A program made the translations under genes and the position numbers. The notes beneath the pieces were generated by a model. It was not told the origin of the DNA. It ran no database searches and was given only the letters and a program-made list of their open reading frames with translations. A stretch of DNA of 64,000 bases from CAVOHU01 sp963817885 (GTDB lineage Bacteria > Acidobacteriota > Vicinamibacteria > Vicinamibacterales > JAKQTR01): positions 186,001 through 250,000 of the forward strand of contig CAWFQE010000004.1 of assembly GCA_963817885.1 (NCBI GenBank), in the 5' to 3' direction. Numbering within the stretch: the first letter of the stretch is position 1; every line of letters begins with the position of its first letter. Of the stretch, positions 26,231 to 37,408 are shown piece by piece.

Positions 26231-26545
26231 TCAGCGAGGACCGCCCGCCTCCCGTTCGTAGTTGCGCCGGAACAGATCGATCACGCCGGCTGCGTCCGCG
26301 GCGGTCCGCATCGGGACGGTGACCCACCCTGAGTCCGGATGGACGTGATGGGGCCTTGCCTGTCCTGCCGCGACCAGTTCGTCGCGAATGCGTCTTGGGA
26401 AGGGCAGGTCGGCGATCGTGTCGTGCAGGTGTCCAAGCTCGCGACGCCCGCGGCGGAACTCGATCCCGCCGAAGCGATGGTCGTGCGTCGTGACACCTTC
26501 CCAGCTGGTGACCGCTGCGCGTACCGACTCGAGTGGAGAGAGCAT
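26231..26545 (-). CDS. DUF5519 (luciferase-like fold) family protein
   Basis: A 104-residue protein starting at ATG 26545, which has AAGGA upstream; a longer start at 26584 is possible. It carries the DUF5519 signature: HRFGGIEFRRGRRELGHLH, then LPFPRRIRDELVAAG and HPDSGWVTVPMRTAADA. The family is annotated luciferase-like and is of unknown function in bacteria. It ends 62 bases upstream of the HD-GYP/LuxR start on the same strand and may share its transcript. Confidence 0.82.
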   Translation of the reverse strand: MLSPLESVRAAVTSWEGVTTHDHRFGGIEFRRGRRELGHLHDTIADLPFPRRIRDELVAAGQARPHHVHPDSGWVTVPMRTAADAAGVIDLFRRNYEREAGGPR

Positions 26546-27007
26546 CGACAGATCCTTCACTGCATTCCGCGGGGGATAGATCAAGGATCAGCCCTCACAG
26601 CCCCTCGAAGTCAAGCGGGAAGTTGGTCGCCCTGGCCTTGGATGTCGTTGCCGGGATCCGGGGTCGCGGGCCGCTGGCGCGGCTCGGTTCGATTAAGCAG
26701 AAGTCGCGCCGCCAGCTCCGGCCGTAACTGAGCGGGGCTGTGCCACTTGCAGGATCTCGCGAGGCGATCGGCCCCGCATTTTCAGCCCGCGGCGGCGTCC
26801 GTCTGATCTCGATCCACCCCGGTTCCCGCATTCTGTTCGAAACGTCAGCCTGGCGGGCCGTGTCTGTGCAGAAGCGAACAGCGCTCTCCCAGGTGGCTTT
26901 GGTACGATGGAGCGCGTTTTGCCCGATCCAGGCGCCCCTCGACGTCGCGACTCGCCCGGAATCGTGTGAGCTGGCGCCAACGCGTCCGAGGAAGGACACA
27001 CTCTCGC
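26546..27007 (+). promoter_or_regulatory. Divergent intergenic region ahead of the glucan synthase gene
   Basis: A 460-base gap between the minus-strand DUF5519 gene and plus-strand ndvB. No reading frame here looks coding on either strand. GGTACGATGG at 26901-26910 is a plausible -10 (TACGAT, 26903-26908) for ndvB, about 100 bases before its start. No strong -35 or palindrome was seen. Confidence 0.4.
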
Positions 27008-30000
27008 GTGAAGATCAGCCAGAAGACCATTCGCGATCCCATTCTGTCGCTGCGTGAAGCCATCACGCGCCGGCCGGAGTTCCCGAGGACCTTTGCCGGC
27101 GAGGAACCGCCGCTGCGCGCGGAGCTCTTCAGCCGGGAACAAATGGCGCAGCACGGGAAGGTCCTGGCGGGGCTGCACCGGTTGAGCACGAAGCGCGGCT
27201 CGAACGAGCTCCTGAAACGGCTGACCGAGAACGAGACCCTGCTCGTCGCCGTGCGGACGCTGCTGACCGAGGCCGTGAACAACGACCGCCGGATCACGCC
27301 GGCCGGAGAGTGGCTGCTCGACAATTTCTACCTGATCGAAGAACAGATCCGCACCGCCCGGCGCCACCTCCCGGCGCGTTACAGCCGGGAGCTGCCGCGG
27401 CTCGCAGACGGCCCGTCGGCCGCGCTGCCGCGCGTCTACGACATTGCCCTCGAGATGATCTCGCACGGCGACGGGCGCCTGGACACCGACGGCCTCGGCG
27501 GCTTCGTTTCCGCGTATCAGTCGGTGACGCCGCTGACGATCGGCGAACTGTGGGCCATCCCGATCATGGTGCGGCTGGCGCTGCTCGAGAACCTCCGCCG
27601 GGTGGCGGCCCGGATCGGGGCCGACCGCGTGGATCGGAACCGCGCCGACTACTGGGCGGACCAGATGCTGGCGGTCGCGGAGAAGGACCCGAAAAGCCTG
27701 ATCCTCGTGATTGCCGACATGGCGCGGCCCGAGCCGCCGATGGTCGGATCGTTCGTCGCCGAGTTCGCCCGCCGCCTTCAGGGCAAGAGCCCGGCGCTCG
27801 CATTGCCGCTCACGTGGATCGAGCAGCGGCTGTCGGAGGACGGTCTGACGATCGAGCAGCTGGTGCAATCAGAGAACCAGCAGCAGGCCGCCGATCAGGT
27901 CTCGATCAGCAACAGCATCAGCAGCCTGCGCTTCCTGGGTGCCGCCGACTGGCGCGAATTCGTGGAGGCGAGAAGCGGCGTGGAAGCCACGCTGCGAGAG
28001 GATCCCGCCGGCGTCTATCCCCTGATGGATTTCGCCACGCGAGACCAGTATCGCCACGTCATCGAGACGACGGCCCGGCAGAGCGGCCGGACGGAGGGCG
28101 AGGTGGCCCGGCTCGCGATTCACCTCGCCAGCGAAACAGTGGCGACCACGCCTCACGAGGCGATATCCGGCGCCGGAACGGGTTCCATCGACGGCCCGGT
28201 ACCGCCCTCCGCAGGATTCGACGCGGCCTCGAAGAAGCGCCACGTCGGCTACTACCTCGTCGACCAGGGGCTCGGCGAACTCGAGCGAGCCGCCCGCGCG
28301 CGCCATTCCATTGCGGAACGCGCCCGGCGCACCTGCCTCAGACATCCACTCACGCTCTATCTGGGCAGTATCGGCGCCCTCGCGGTGGTTCCTGCCTCGG
28401 CCTTGATCGTGACGGCGCGATGGGACGTGGCCGACAACCGGCTTCTCGGTCTGATCGGGGTCCTGCTGGCGCTGTGCTCGAGCCAGGTGGCCGTCGCCCT
28501 CGTGAACGCCCTGGTTCCCCGGCTGGCGACGCCCCGCGCCCTGCCGAAGATGGACCTGTCGAAGGGCATTCCCCAGGCCTCGCGGACGCTGGTCGTCGTC
28601 CCGACGCTCGTCACGAGCGCGCAGAACATCGAACAGCTGGTCGAGGCCCTGGAGGTGCGCTTCCTCGGCAACCGGGACGACCACGTCTTGTTCGGCCTGC
28701 TGACGGACCTGGCGGATGCTTCGCAGGAGGTCCTTCCGGAGGACGACGCCCTCGAGAGCCTCGCCGAGCGGCGGATCAACGAACTGAACAACAAGTACGT
28801 GGTCTACGACGAAGCCCCGGGCGGGGTGCCCGCCGGCCATGGCCCGTTCTTCCTCTTCCACCGGCCACGGCGCTGGAACGCGGCGGAACGCGTCTGGATG
28901 GGACACGAGCGCAAGCGCGGGAAGCTGGCCGACCTGAACGCGCTGCTCCGCGGCCGATCGGACGGCCGCTTCTCGCGCGTGGTTGGCCAGACCGGGGTCC
29001 TGCGGCAGGTGAAGTACGTCATCACGCTCGACGCCGACACGCAGCTGCCGCGAGATGCCGCCCGCCTCCTGGTGGGCACCATGATGCACCCGCTCAACTG
29101 CCCGCAGTACGACGAGCACGAGCAGCGCGTGACGGAAGGGTACGGGATCCTCCAGCCGCGCGTGGCGGTCAGCCTGCCAGGCGCCAATCGCTCCAGATAT
29201 GCGCGGCTGTGGGCCAGCGAACCAGGCATCGACCCGTATACCCGTGTCGTGTCGGATGTCTACCAGGACCTGTTCGGCGAAGGCTCCTACATCGGCAAGG
29301 GGATCTACGAGGTGGACGCGTTCGACAAGGCCGTGGGCGGGCGCTTCCCGGAGAACCGGATCCTCAGCCATGACCTGCTCGAAGGGTGCTACGCGCGGGC
29401 CGGGCTGGTGACCGACGTGCAGGTGTACCAGGAGTACCCGGCCCGGTACGAGGAGGACGTGCGGCGGCGCTACCGCTGGATCCGGGGCGACTGGCAGTTG
29501 TGGCGGTGGCTGCTGCCGGGCGTTCCCGGGCGCGACGGGCGGCGAAGCAAGAACCCGCTTCCCGCGCTTGGCCGGTGGAAGCTTCTCGACAACCTTCGGC
29601 GCAGCCTGACGCCCGCCGCACTGGTCGGACTGCTCCTGGTTGCATGGGCCGTGCTGTCGCCCGCGTGGGGATGGACCCTCATCGGTGTGGGCTGTCTGCT
29701 GCTCCCCGCCCTGGTGACCACGCTGCCCGGGCTGGTGCGGCGGCCCGTCGACGTGTCACTCACGCGACATCTTTCAGAGACCGCGCGCGCGGTCGGGGGC
29801 CAGCTGACACAGGCGATGCTGACGCTCGCGTGCCTGCCCTACGAAGCGTGGTTCAGCCTCGACGCTGTCGTCCGCACGTTGTGGCGGACGGTCATCACCC
29901 GCCGGCACCTCCTCGAGTGGACGCCATCGGCTGACCAGGGACGCCCCGCGAGCCAGAGTCTTGCCGGCGCGCTCGCTCGCATGTGGATTGCGCCCGTGCT

Positions 30001-33000
30001 CGCCGCCGCAGTCTGTCTTTACCTGTCGATGCTCCGGCCGGCGAGTCTGGTCGCCGCCGTTCCTGTCCTGCTCCTCTGGCTTGCCGCCCCGGTTCTCACC
30101 TGGCAGATCAGCCGTCCACTGGCGCGACGCGACTCGCGGCTGACTCCGGGTCAGCTTCGATTCCTCCGCTGCGTCGCCCGCAAGACGTGGGGCTTCTTCG
30201 AGACCTACGTCGGGCCCGAGGATCACTTCCTGCCCCCGGACAACTACCAGGAATCGCCCGCCTCGGGCGTGGCGCATCGCACCTCGCCGACCAACATGGG
30301 GCTGGCGCTGCTCGCCAACCTGTCGGCCTGCGACTTCGGCTATATCTCGGCCGGCCGTCTGCTGGAACGCACCACGCGTGCGTTCCAGGCGATGTCGAGA
30401 ATGGAGCGCCACCGCGGCCATTTCTTCAACTGGTACGACACCACGTCGCTTGTCCCGCTCGAGCCGCGGTACATCTCCTCGGTGGACAGCGGCAATCTGG
30501 CCGGCCACCTCCTGACGCTGCGGCCGGGACTGCTCGCGCTTGCCGCCGATCCGATCCTGCCGGCTCGCACGTTCCACGGGCTGCGCGACACGCTCGATTC
30601 TGTGGCCCGGGGCAGTCAGGGCGCGCCGGCGACCGGCCTGACCCGGCTTCAGAAGGCGCTCGATGGGGCGTGCGACTCGCCTCCGGCGACCGCAGCCGAG
30701 GGCCGGCAGGTCCTCGTGCGCCTCCTCGCGGAGAGCCGCGCGCTTGCCGGCGTGCTCGCGGGCAGGACCGACCTCGAGGCAATCCGTTGGGCGTCGGCGC
30801 TGGTCGAGCAATGCCGGGACGCCTGTGACGATCTCGCGTTGCTCGCCCCGTGGACGTCATTGCCGGCCTCAGCCGCGCCGCAGGCACACCTGCCCGGGTT
30901 CACCTCGATCCCCACGCTCGGCGAGCTGGCAGCCCTCGACCGGGAGTGGTCCGGCCCCGCCCGAGCCAGGATCGCGGCGATCGATCGGCTCGCGAGGCAG
31001 GCGATCGACCTGGCGGAGATGGAGTGGAACTTCCTGTTCGACCGGGCCCGGCAACTCCTGTCGATCGGATTCAACGTCACCGCGCGGCGCCGCGATGCGA
31101 GCTATTACGACCTGCTCGCGTCCGAGGCGCGCCTGTGCACCTTTGTCGCGATCGCGCAGGGACACCTGCCGCAGGAATGCTGGTTCGCGCTCGGGCGCCT
31201 GCTGACGACCGCCGCGGGCGAGCCGGTGCTGCTGTCGTGGAGCGGCTCGATGTTCGAGTACCTCATGCCGCTCATCGTGATGCCGGACTACGAGAACACT
31301 CTGCTGGACCAGACGTGCAGGGCCGCCGTCAAGCGCCAGATCGAATACGGCCGGCACCGCGGGGTGCCGTGGGGCATCTCGGAGTCCGGGTACAACCTGC
31401 TCGACGGGCGGCTCACCTACCAGTACCGAGCCTTTGGCGTCCCCGGGCTCGGGCTCAAGCGCGGCCTGGCGGACGATCTCGTCGTCGCTCCGTACGCGTC
31501 AGCGCTCGCGCTGATGGTGTCACCCGAAGAGGCCTGTTCGAACCTGATGCGACTCTCGGCCGATGGCTTCGAAGGAGAACTCGGCTTCTACGAGGCGATC
31601 GACTACACGCCGTCACGCCTGCCGCGCGGCCATTCACATGCCGTGGTTCGATCGTACATGGCGCACCACCAGGGCATCACCCTGCTGTCGCTGGAAAAGG
31701 TGCTCGTCGACGGCCTGATGCAGAAACGCTTCGCGTCCGATCCGGCGTTCCAGGCGACCGCCCTGCTGCTCCAGGAACGGATCCCGCGCACGAGCGCGTC
31801 GTACTCGCCGCCCACGCCGGCCGCGGAGGGCCGCACGGCGCCGATCGGGCCCGAGACCGCGATGCGGTCGTTCACTGCGCCGGACACCCCGGCTCCCGCC
31901 GTGCAGTTGCTGTCGAACGGCCGGTATCACGTCGTGGTGACCAACGCGGGCGGCGGGTACAGCCGGTGGAAGGACCTCGCCGTCACCCGGTGGCGCGAGG
32001 ACACGACGTTGGACAACTGGGGCACGTTCTGCTACATCCGGGACGTCAGCAACGGCGCCTTCTGGTCGGCGGCGCACCAGCCGACGCTGCAGCCGGCGGA
32101 TCGGTTCGAGACGGTGTTCTCCGAGGCCCGCGCCGAGTTCCGCAGCAGGAAGCTCCAGATCGAGAGCTACACCGAGATTGCGGTGTCGCCCGAGGACGAT
32201 GTCGAGTTGCGCCGGCTGCGCCTGACCAACAGCGGCCGGACGCGCCGGACCATCGAGGTGACCACCTATGCCGAGGTGGCGCTGGCCGTGCCGGCCGCCG
32301 ACTGGTTGCACCCGGCGTTCAGCAACCTCTTCGTCCAGACCGAGATCGTCAGGGACCAGCGCGCCATCCTCTGCACCAGGCGGCCGCGGTCGCGCGACGA
32401 GTCGTCCCCCTGGATGTTCCATCTCATGTCGGCGCATGGCGCGTCCGCGGTCGTTCCCCTCTGTACGAGACCGACCGGCTGCGCTTCCTCGGCCGCGGAC
32501 GGACGCCCGCCGACCCGCGTGCGATGCGCGAGCCCGGGCCGCTCTCGGGAGGAGAGGGGTCGGTGCTCGATCCGATTGTCGCCATCCGCGGGCGCTTCGT
32601 GATCGAACCCGACGAGTCGATCACGATCGATGTCGTCTCGGGCGTCGCTGAAACGCGCGACGCCTGCCTGGGCCTGGTGGGCAAATACCAGGATCGGCGT
32701 CTCGCCAATCGCGTGTTCGCGCTGGCGTCCACGCACGCCCAGGTCGTCCTGCGGCAGTTGAATGCCAGCGAGTCGGACGCACAACTCTACTGCCGCCTGG
32801 CGGGCTCGATCATCTACGCGAATCCGTCGCTGCGCGCCGATCCGGCCGTCCTCGTCTCGAATCGGCGGGGGCAGTCCGGCTTGTGGGGCTACACGGTGTC
32901 GGGCGACCTGCCGATCGTCCTGCTGCAGATCGGCGACGCGGCGCACATCGATCTGGTGCGTCAGCTCGTGCAGGCCCATGCCTATTGGCGCCTGAAGGGG

Positions 33001-35735
33001 CTGGCGGTGGATCTTGTGATCTGGAACGAGGACCGCGCAGGCTACCGGCAGGTGCTCCAGGAGCAGATCATCGGCCTCATCGCGGCCGGCGTCGAAAAGA
33101 ACGCGCCGGCCCGCTCAGGCGCGATCATCGTCCGTCCCGCCGAGCAGATCTCGACCGAAGACCGCATCCTGTTCCAGTCGGTCGCCAGGGCAATCATCAG
33201 CGACAGCCGCGGGTCCCTGGCGGATCAGATCGGCGGCCGCCCGGCGGACCTGCTCCCCGCGCGGCTTCCGGCCGCCAGGGCCCCGCGCGTACAGGCGCCT
33301 GCGGCGGCGCCGCCTCGCAATGACCTGATGTTCTTCAACGGGCTGGGCGGATTCACCCCGGACGGCCGCGAGTACATCATCACGACGGGCCCGGGTGCGG
33401 TGACGCCCGCGCCGTGGGTGAACGTTCTGGCGAACCCCGGTTTCGGCACCGTCATCTCGGAGAGTGGTTCGGCATACAGCTGGGCGGAGAACGCCCACGA
33501 GTTTCGCCTCACGCCCTGGAGCAACGACCCGGTGACCGACTCCTGCGGCGAAGCCCTGTATCTTCGAGACGAGGAAAGCGGCCGCTTCTGGTCGCCGACC
33601 CCGCTACCGGTCCGGAGTGATGGGGCGTACACGAGCCGGCATGGATTCGGCTATAGCGTGTTCGAGCACATCGAGGATGGCATCGCCTCCGAGTTGTGGG
33701 TGTACGTGGACCTGGCCGCGCCCGTGAAGTGGTCGGTCCTGAAGGTCCGCAACCGGTCCGGCCGGCCGCGTCGCCTGTCCGCCACCGGCTACGTGGAGTG
33801 GGTCCTCGGCGACCTCCGGGGAAAGACCACCCCGCACGTGGTGACCACGGCCGACCCCGCCACCGGCGCAGTGTTCGCCGAGAACGCGTACAACGCCGAG
33901 TTTGCCGGGCGCATGGCGTTCTTCCACGTGGACGACCCGAGACACAGCGTGTCAGGCGACCGGACCGAGTTCATCGGACGCAACGGGACGCTCGGGCGCC
34001 CGGCTGCGATGATGCGGTCGACGCTTTCCGGCCGGGTCGGCGGCGGACTCGATCCGTGTGCCGCGATCCAGGTCCCCTTCGAGCTGGAAGACGGGCAGGA
34101 GCGCGAGATCGTCTTCAGGCTCGGCGCCGGAACCAGCCGCGACGAGGCGGCGGCCCTGCTCGGCCGCCTCGAGGGGGCCCCCGCCGCGAAGGCTTCGCTC
34201 GACGCGGTCTGGCAGGTACTGGAGCCATACGCTCGGTGCGATCAACGTGGACACGCCCGACCAGGCTCTCAACACGCTGGCAAACGGCTGGCTCCTCTAC
34301 CAGACGATGGCGTGCCGCCTGTGGGGCCGAAGCGGGGCGTACCAGTCCGGGGGCGCATTCGGGTTCCGCGATCAGCTGCAGGACGCGATGGCGCTGGTCC
34401 ACGCGGAGCCGCCGCTTCTGCGCCAGCACCTGCTGCTGTGCGCGTCGCGCCAGTTCGCGGAAGGCGACGTCCAGCACTGGTGGCATCCGCCGGCCGGCCG
34501 GGGCGTCCGCACGCACTGCTCGGACGACTACCTCTGGCTGCCGCTGGCGACCTGTCGGTACGTGCACGCCACCGGCGACACCGGCGTACTCGACGCAACG
34601 GTTCCGTTCATCGAAGGACGCCCGGTCAATCCTGATGAGGATTCCTACTACGACCTTCCGGGCACCACCGAGGAGCACGCCAGCCTCTACCTCCACTGCG
34701 TGCGCGCCGTCGAGAAGGCGTTGCGGTACGGTGCGCACGGCCTGCCGCTCATCGGGTCCGGCGACTGGAACGACGGCATGAACCTGGTCGGCGTGGACGG
34801 ACGGGGCGAGAGCGTCTGGCTGGGGTTCTTCCTCCACGCGGTGCTGCTGCCTTTCGCAGACCTGGCCCGGCGACACGGGGACGCGGCCTTCGCCGATCGC
34901 TGCCTGTCTGAAGCCGCGACGTTGCGCGCGCACCTCGAGGAGGCCGGCTGGGACGGCGCGTGGTACCGGCGCGCCTACTTCGACGACGGCTCACCGCTCG
35001 GCTCGTCGAGCAACCAGGAGTGCCAGATTGACTCGATCGCGCAGAGCTGGTCGGTCCTTTCCGGGGCGGGCGACCCGATCCGCACCCGCGCGGCGATGGA
35101 GGCGGTGGACAAGCGGCTGGTCCGCCGCGGCGACATGCTGGTCCGCCTGCTGGATCCGCCGTTCGATACCTCCGCGCTCGACCCCGGATATATCAAGGGG
35201 TATGTCCCCGGGGTGCGCGAAAACGGGGGACAGGTACACCCACGCAGCCATCTGGGCGGCCATGGCGTTTGCCGAGCTCGGCGACGCCACGCGCGCGTGG
35301 GAGGTGTGGCGTCTGATCAACCCGTTGGCGCACGGGTCCTCACCCTCGGCGATCGAGACCTACAAGGTGGAGCCGTACGTGGTGGCGGCCGATGTCTACG
35401 CCGTGACCCCGCACGTCGGGCGGGGGGGATGGACGTGGTACACCGGATCGGCAGCCTGGATGTACCGGCTCGTCACCGAGTCGCTGCTCGGCGTGAGACT
35501 CGAAGGCGACCACCTGCGGATCGCGCCGTGCCTGCCGGCAGCCTGGAACGGGTTCACCGTGCATTACCGGCACCGCGAGACCGTCTATCACATCGCCGTC
35601 CACCAGACGGCGCACGCGACCGGCGACCGGCGCGTCAGCGTGGACGGCCATGACCAGCCAGGCATGGTGATCCCGCTCTTCGATGACCACGCCGAGCACT
35701 GGGCGGAGGTGTGGGTGCGGGCGGTGAATCCCTAG
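27008..35735 (+). CDS. ndvB: Cyclic beta-1,2-glucan synthase, NdvB/Cgs type (three frameshifts)
   Basis: A giant inner-membrane enzyme of ~2908 residues. GTG 27008 follows an AGGAAGGA site. Three single-base shifts (loss near 32463, gains near 34215 and 35233) break it; net correction gives exactly 2909 codons. Domains in order: helical N-terminus; helices near residues 445-500; a glycosyltransferase with VVVPTLVTSAQNIEQL, the DxD motif TLDADTQLPRD (~675) and RYRWIRGDWQLWRW (~821); a second helix group (~870-1020); a glycoamylase-like domain with FFETYVGPEDHFLPPDNYQ and NWYDTTSLVPLEPRY; two GH94 sandwich regions; and the GH94 catalytic barrel with YQSGGAFGFRDQLQD and GSGDWNDGMN. It makes and cyclises periplasmic beta-1,2-glucan, which matters in osmotic adaptation and host interaction. 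Length matches known family members. Confidence 0.93.
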
Positions 35736-36160
35736 TTCCCGGCGATCCTCAGGTCACTGCTTGACTCCTGCCCCCGTGTGCAGATACTGGGACCAGCAAC
35801 GGGACGTCGTGCCCTGTGTTCACTCGCGTTGTGTGAACACCCGGGGGACGTCAGCCCGCGTCTTCCTCGCGTCGAGTGCCAGTCTGCGGCGTCGGTGGTG
35901 GAGCCGGCCCCCGCATGCTCGACGCGCACGACGTTCCAGAAAGACGGCGCACCCGTCGTCACGTCGGGGTTCGCGTTCGACCCGGTAGCGCTTTCCTCGC
36001 CCCCCGAAGGCTCTTGGCCGGCGCTCTGACGCCGGCCTGTCCGCGGGCAGCAAGTCACCCGCACCCCGCATGCACGCCCCCGATGCGGGCCTTCCCGTGA
36101 TCTCGTGAGTTCTGTCCGCGCCCGGGTGGAGAGGGGGCGCGTCGATCAGAGGAGACAGCG
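35736..36160 (+). other. Intergenic region with an inverted repeat, no gene
   Basis: A 425-base gap between ndvB and the thiolase-like gene. The only structure I see is an inverted repeat at 35816-35840: arms GTGTTCAC and GTGAACAC around 9 bases, which could be an operator for a dimeric regulator. A short frame ending near 36029 contains VVTSGFAFDPVAL, but it lacks a ribosome site and a full domain. Confidence 0.45.
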
Positions 36161-37408
36161 ATGAACAAGGTTGCGATCGTGGGCGCCGGCATCACCGATT
36201 GCCGGGGCCGCTGGGTGGAGTCGACCTACTGGGACCTGTTCCAGCAGGCGACACGCCGCACCCTGGAAGATGCCAAGGTCACGGCAGCCGAGGTCGACTC
36301 GGTGGTCTACGGCATCTACAACGACATCTTCGAACACCAGGCGATCCCCGAGAGCGCGCTGACCGGGATGATCGGCATGAACCTGAAACCCGGCACGCGC
36401 GTGACGAGCGGCGGTGCCACCGGGTTCTACGCCATGCGCACGGCGATCATGGAAGTCGCCTCGGGCATGTCGGCCACCGTGCTGTGTATAGGCGGTGAGA
36501 AGGCCACAGACTGCCACGACCCGCAGTCGAAGTCAGCGACGCCGATGGTGATCGACACGATCGCCAAGTCCTGGGATCCGTTCTTCGAGTATCCGCTCGG
36601 CGCGACGGCCAGCGACTCGTACATGCAGATGTGCATGGGGTACAACGACAAGTATCCGAACGACATCGGCGACTCGGTCGTCAGGGCCAGGATCATCGAG
36701 ATGCTCTGCCGCCAGGGGAACAAGAACCCCTTTGGCCAGCGGCGCGACGAGACGGTGACTGTCGAGCAGGTGCTCGCCTCGCGCTGGATCATCGCCCCGT
36801 TCCTGCGGCTGCTCGAAGCCTGCATGTACACCGAAGGCGCGGCGGGCGTTCTGTTCGCCAACGAAAAGAAAGCGCGCGAGATCTCGGAGCGGACCGGGGT
36901 GCCGCCGATCTGGGTGAAGGGGATCGGCGCCGCCAACGAGTCGTACCAGGCCGGCCGCGGCGGCAGCCACAAGCCGCTCTACTCGATTGTCTCCGACCGG
37001 GTGGCCGCCGAGCGCGCCTACCAGATGGCGGGCGTGACGGCCTCGGACATCCAGCTGGTGGAGCTGCACGACGCGTTCATTGCCCAGTTCATGATCACGC
37101 TGGGCGAAATGGGCTTCGTGCCGCTCGGCAGGACCCGCACGCTCGTCGACGCTGGAATCATGGCCGATATCCGGGAGCTTGGCGACACCGGGCGGCCGAA
37201 GAAGGGGCAGCTGCTCCTGAACCCGTCGGGCGGCCTGATCTTCGGCGGCCACTTCGTCGGCGGGTCGAACATGTTCTCGATGTGGTCGGCACGCCGCGAG
37301 ATGCTCAGGCGGCAGATGCCGCTCGCGCTCATCCATGGAACGGGAGCGATCAACGCCGTCTTCGGCGGCGCGCTCATTGTCGAGCTGGAAGACGGAGGTG
37401 CCAGGTGA
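36161..37408 (+). CDS. Thiolase-superfamily protein lacking the nucleophilic cysteine (SCP2-thiolase/Ltp2-like)
   Basis: A 415-residue cytoplasmic enzyme of the thiolase fold, starting after GAGGAGA. The fold landmarks are present: MNKVAIVGAGITDCRG, then LHDAFIAQFMITLGEMG, LLLNPSGGLIFGGHFVGGSN. At the position of the acyl-accepting Cys (canonical CASG) the sequence is GGATG (in RVTSGGATGFYAMRTA), so the nucleophile is absent, and GHP is GHF. Proteins of this kind paired with DUF35 partners include the Ltp2 steroid side-chain aldolases and the archaeal acetoacetyl-CoA thiolase complex; the missing Cys favours the aldolase type or another C-C lyase role. The stop overlaps the DUF35-SCP2 gene by four bases, so they are coupled. 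Confidence 0.88.
   Translation: MNKVAIVGAGITDCRGRWVESTYWDLFQQATRRTLEDAKVTAAEVDSVVYGIYNDIFEHQAIPESALTGMIGMNLKPGTRVTSGGATGFYAMRTAIMEVASGMSATVLCIGGEKATDCHDPQSKSATPMVIDTIAKSWDPFFEYPLGATASDSYMQMCMGYNDKYPNDIGDSVVRARIIEMLCRQGNKNPFGQRRDETVTVEQVLASRWIIAPFLRLLEACMYTEGAAGVLFANEKKAREISERTGVPPIWVKGIGAANESYQAGRGGSHKPLYSIVSDRVAAERAYQMAGVTASDIQLVELHDAFIAQFMITLGEMGFVPLGRTRTLVDAGIMADIRELGDTGRPKKGQLLLNPSGGLIFGGHFVGGSNMFSMWSARREMLRRQMPLALIHGTGAINAVFGGALIVELEDGGAR

Noticed and set aside
35778..36029. Possible cupredoxin-like fragment (VVTSGFAFDPVAL)
   Set aside because: Only one strand-like segment resembles cupredoxins; no copper ligands, no ribosome site and an early stop.
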